From: Planctomycetota bacterium
Lineage (GTDB): Bacteria; Planctomycetota; J058; JARGOJ01
Reading direction: 5' to 3'
DNA length: 6,173 nucleotides
Assembly (NCBI GenBank): GCA_029210225.1
Contig: JARGOJ010000359.1
Coordinates: 1 to 6,173 of the forward strand
Part shown: positions 4,862 to 6,173 of the stretch, piece by piece
Layout: each line of letters starts with the position of its first letter
Position numbering within the stretch: the first letter of the stretch is position 1
Program-made: the position numbers and the translations under genes
The notes under the pieces: model-generated
What the model was told of the DNA's origin: nothing
What the model saw: only the letters and a program-made list of their open reading frames with translations
Database searches by the model: none

Positions 4862-6173
4862 TCAGGAGGATTTGACTTCTTTGTCCTCGCTTTGGTTTTC
4901 CTTCTCTTTCGAGTCAGCTTTACTCGCTGACTTGTCCCCCGTTTGGTCACTCGACTTCGCCTTGTCGGTTTTTTTCTCGGCGCCGTTGTCGTCTCCGTCG
5001 GCTTCCTTGGCTTCAGGATCGTCTTCGAGTATCTCTTTCAGCTTTCCAGTGCTCATGCGATCCGTCATTTGCTTCGTCATGCGCATTTTGTTTTGCTCGC
5101 CGATTTTCTCAACGTGCTTAGTGAGGTCATCGCGGAACTTCTTGAAGGTGCTGGACAGCGCCTGGAAGTCGGTGCGACTCATCGTGAGGCAGTCGACGGG
5201 AGTCTTACAGCGCGCTCCTGCAGTACGGGCGACCTTCTTAAGCAGGGCGATCTCGCCGAAGGAATCTCCTTCTTTCAAAGTCGCCAAGACAAGGGGCTCT
5301 TTGCCTTCGCCTTGATCCTTGGTGATATCGACTTCACCCTTCTCAATCACGTAGAAAGAGTCGCCAATTTCACCTTCGTGGAAGATCCAGGCGCCTTTGT
5401 GATAGTGAGAGCGATCAACCTTCTCCGTGCGGAAAACACGCATCTGGGTGATATCAGTGGGGAAGAACAGGTCGATACACCAGTCCAAAGCAACACGGAG
5501 CTTGGGCAGGAGGCCAGGAAGCTTCATCCAGTAAACGAGACGCCAGAGGAAGAAGGCTGGGAAACCACTGAAGTTAAAGCCCATAACCTGGGCCACACCG
5601 GTCAAGTGACCAATCACCGCCATCTGACCCAGTCCAGCAAACTTAAAGGCTCGGATAGGATCGTCGCGGATGACCGCGTAAATATTCTTACCGGCGATGG
5701 TGCCTTGGCGAATCGCGTATTGAGCGGTTGGAGGACAAATATTGTAAGAGCCGTCTTCCTTCTTCTTTGTCACATCTCGGACGAAAGCCGCGTCACCTAA
5801 GGCCCAGAGGCCTGGGACAACTTTCTCATCGTCGGTATCTTTATCTGTCACTACCTGAAGGCACTCATTGGCATCGATTCGGCCAGCTTTATTCGCGACA
5901 TCCAGCTGCCCGATCACAGGGTGCGGGGCGTTTCCAATGGTGCAAATGATCAGCGAGGTTGGGATGGAGGTGACTTCTCCGGTGATTTTACTTTTGTATC
6001 TCACGCTGTTGCTTGAAGCATCCTGGACGCGAGAGTTCATAACCATTTCGATGCCCCGTTGGGACAGCTTCTTTTGGGCGAAATAGCCGAGGCTTTCATC
6101 GAGCTCTTGGAGAATGCGATCACGGGAGTGGATAAGAATCATGCGGAGTTCGCTTGGCTTAATGCGTCGATAG
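4862..6173 (-). CDS. NDH-2-like NAD(P)H/FAD oxidoreductase fused to a cyclic-nucleotide-binding domain (5' end outside the window)
   Basis: The frame is open to the window edge: ten codons (YRRIKPSELR) precede the Met at 6142, so that Met is internal. Residues here are counted from it. Positions 1-235 are the C-terminal half of a type II NADH dehydrogenase-like flavoprotein. The segment around ICTIGNAPHPVI (66-77) is typical, VPGLWALGDAA (109-119) is the second FAD motif with Asp117, and PPTAQYAIRQG (137-147) matches the quinone-site region. An aromatic, amphipathic stretch (about 192-228) is typical of membrane attachment. The N-terminal FAD and NAD(P)H glycine motifs lie outside the window. 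Residues about 245-345 form a cyclic-nucleotide-binding domain with the phosphate-binding cassette FGEIALLKKVARTA (295-308), keeping Glu297 and Arg306. A tail of about 60 residues (367-426) is rich in Asp, Glu, Lys and Ser. The likely role is electron transfer from NAD(P)H to quinone at the inner membrane face, with possible cyclic-nucleotide control (inference). Confidence 0.87.
   Translation of the reverse strand, partial: YRRIKPSELRMILIHSRDRILQELDESLGYFAQKKLSQRGIEMVMNSRVQDASSNSVRYKSKITGEVTSIPTSLIICTIGNAPHPVIGQLDVANKAGRIDANECLQVVTDKDTDDEKVVPGLWALGDAAFVRDVTKKKEDGSYNICPPTAQYAIRQGTIAGKNIYAVIRDDPIRAFKFAGLGQMAVIGHLTGVAQVMGFNFSGFPAFFLWRLVYWMKLPGLLPKLRVALDWCIDLFFPTDITQMRVFRTEKVDRSHYHKGAWIFHEGEIGDSFYVIEKGEVDITKDQGEGKEPLVLATLKEGDSFGEIALLKKVARTAGARCKTPVDCLTMSRTDFQALSSTFKKFRDDLTKHVEKIGEQNKMRMTKQMTDRMSTGKLKEILEDDPEAKEADGDDNGAEKKTDKAKSSDQTGDKSASKADSKEKENQSEDKEVKSS

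Noticed and set aside
4943..5800. Long plus-strand frame of 285 codons
   Set aside because: It lies entirely opposite the oxidoreductase/cyclic-nucleotide frame, whose motifs are unmistakable. Its own translation shows no recognisable domain.
6140..6142. ATG at 6142 as the start of the oxidoreductase
   Set aside because: The frame continues upstream to the window edge, and the sequence around it (IKPSELRMILIHSRDRIL) is an internal strand of the flavoprotein fold.
1..6173. CRISPR arrays, tRNA or rRNA genes, insertion sequences
   Set aside because: No regularly spaced direct repeats, RNA-gene-like segments, transposase motifs or target-site duplications were seen. Nearly all bases are protein-coding.

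Overview
The window holds four genes, all on the minus strand, with little non-coding space. The two outermost genes run off the ends of the window. No RNA gene, insertion sequence, CRISPR array or plus-strand gene could be supported. By protein style the source is most likely a member of the Planctomycetota or a related phylum. The clues are an ABC-2 permease/GldG fusion followed by a DUF4340 protein, and long acidic low-complexity tails. GC content looks moderate by eye. The phylum is inferred from remembered family resemblance, not from a search.

Reading in the direction of transcription, from high to low coordinates: (1) 6173-4862 is the C-terminal part of an NDH-2-like NAD(P)H/FAD oxidoreductase fused to a cyclic-nucleotide-binding domain and a charged tail. 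(2) 4861-4685 is a 177-base intergenic stretch. It has a 15-bp near-perfect inverted repeat just after the oxidoreductase stop codon and a good sigma70-like promoter pointing at the next gene. (3) 4684-3566 is an ABC ATPase of the GldA/NosF type with a 130-residue acidic, apparently disordered N-terminal extension. (4) 3542-906 is a single polypeptide joining an ABC-2 permease (GldF-like) to a GldG-like extracytoplasmic auxiliary domain. (5) 892-1 is the N-terminal part of a membrane-anchored DUF4340 protein.

Genes 3 to 5 are separated by only 23 and 13 bases, with Shine-Dalgarno sequences in both gaps. They look like one operon driven by the promoter at about 4732-4760. Together they would form an ABC-2 type complex: a cytoplasmic ATPase, a membrane permease carrying a large external GldG domain, and an anchored DUF4340 partner. 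This resembles the GldA-GldF-GldG transporter named from Bacteroidota gliding motility. Its substrate is unknown, and nothing visible here ties it to gliding. The oxidoreductase appears to be a separate transcription unit that would feed electrons from NAD(P)H to quinone, possibly under cyclic-nucleotide control.

The points most worth a second look are the oxidoreductase/cyclic-nucleotide fusion, the acidic leader on the ATPase, the GldF-GldG fusion with a possible internal start at its junction, and the conserved but functionally open ATPase/permease-GldG/DUF4340 set.
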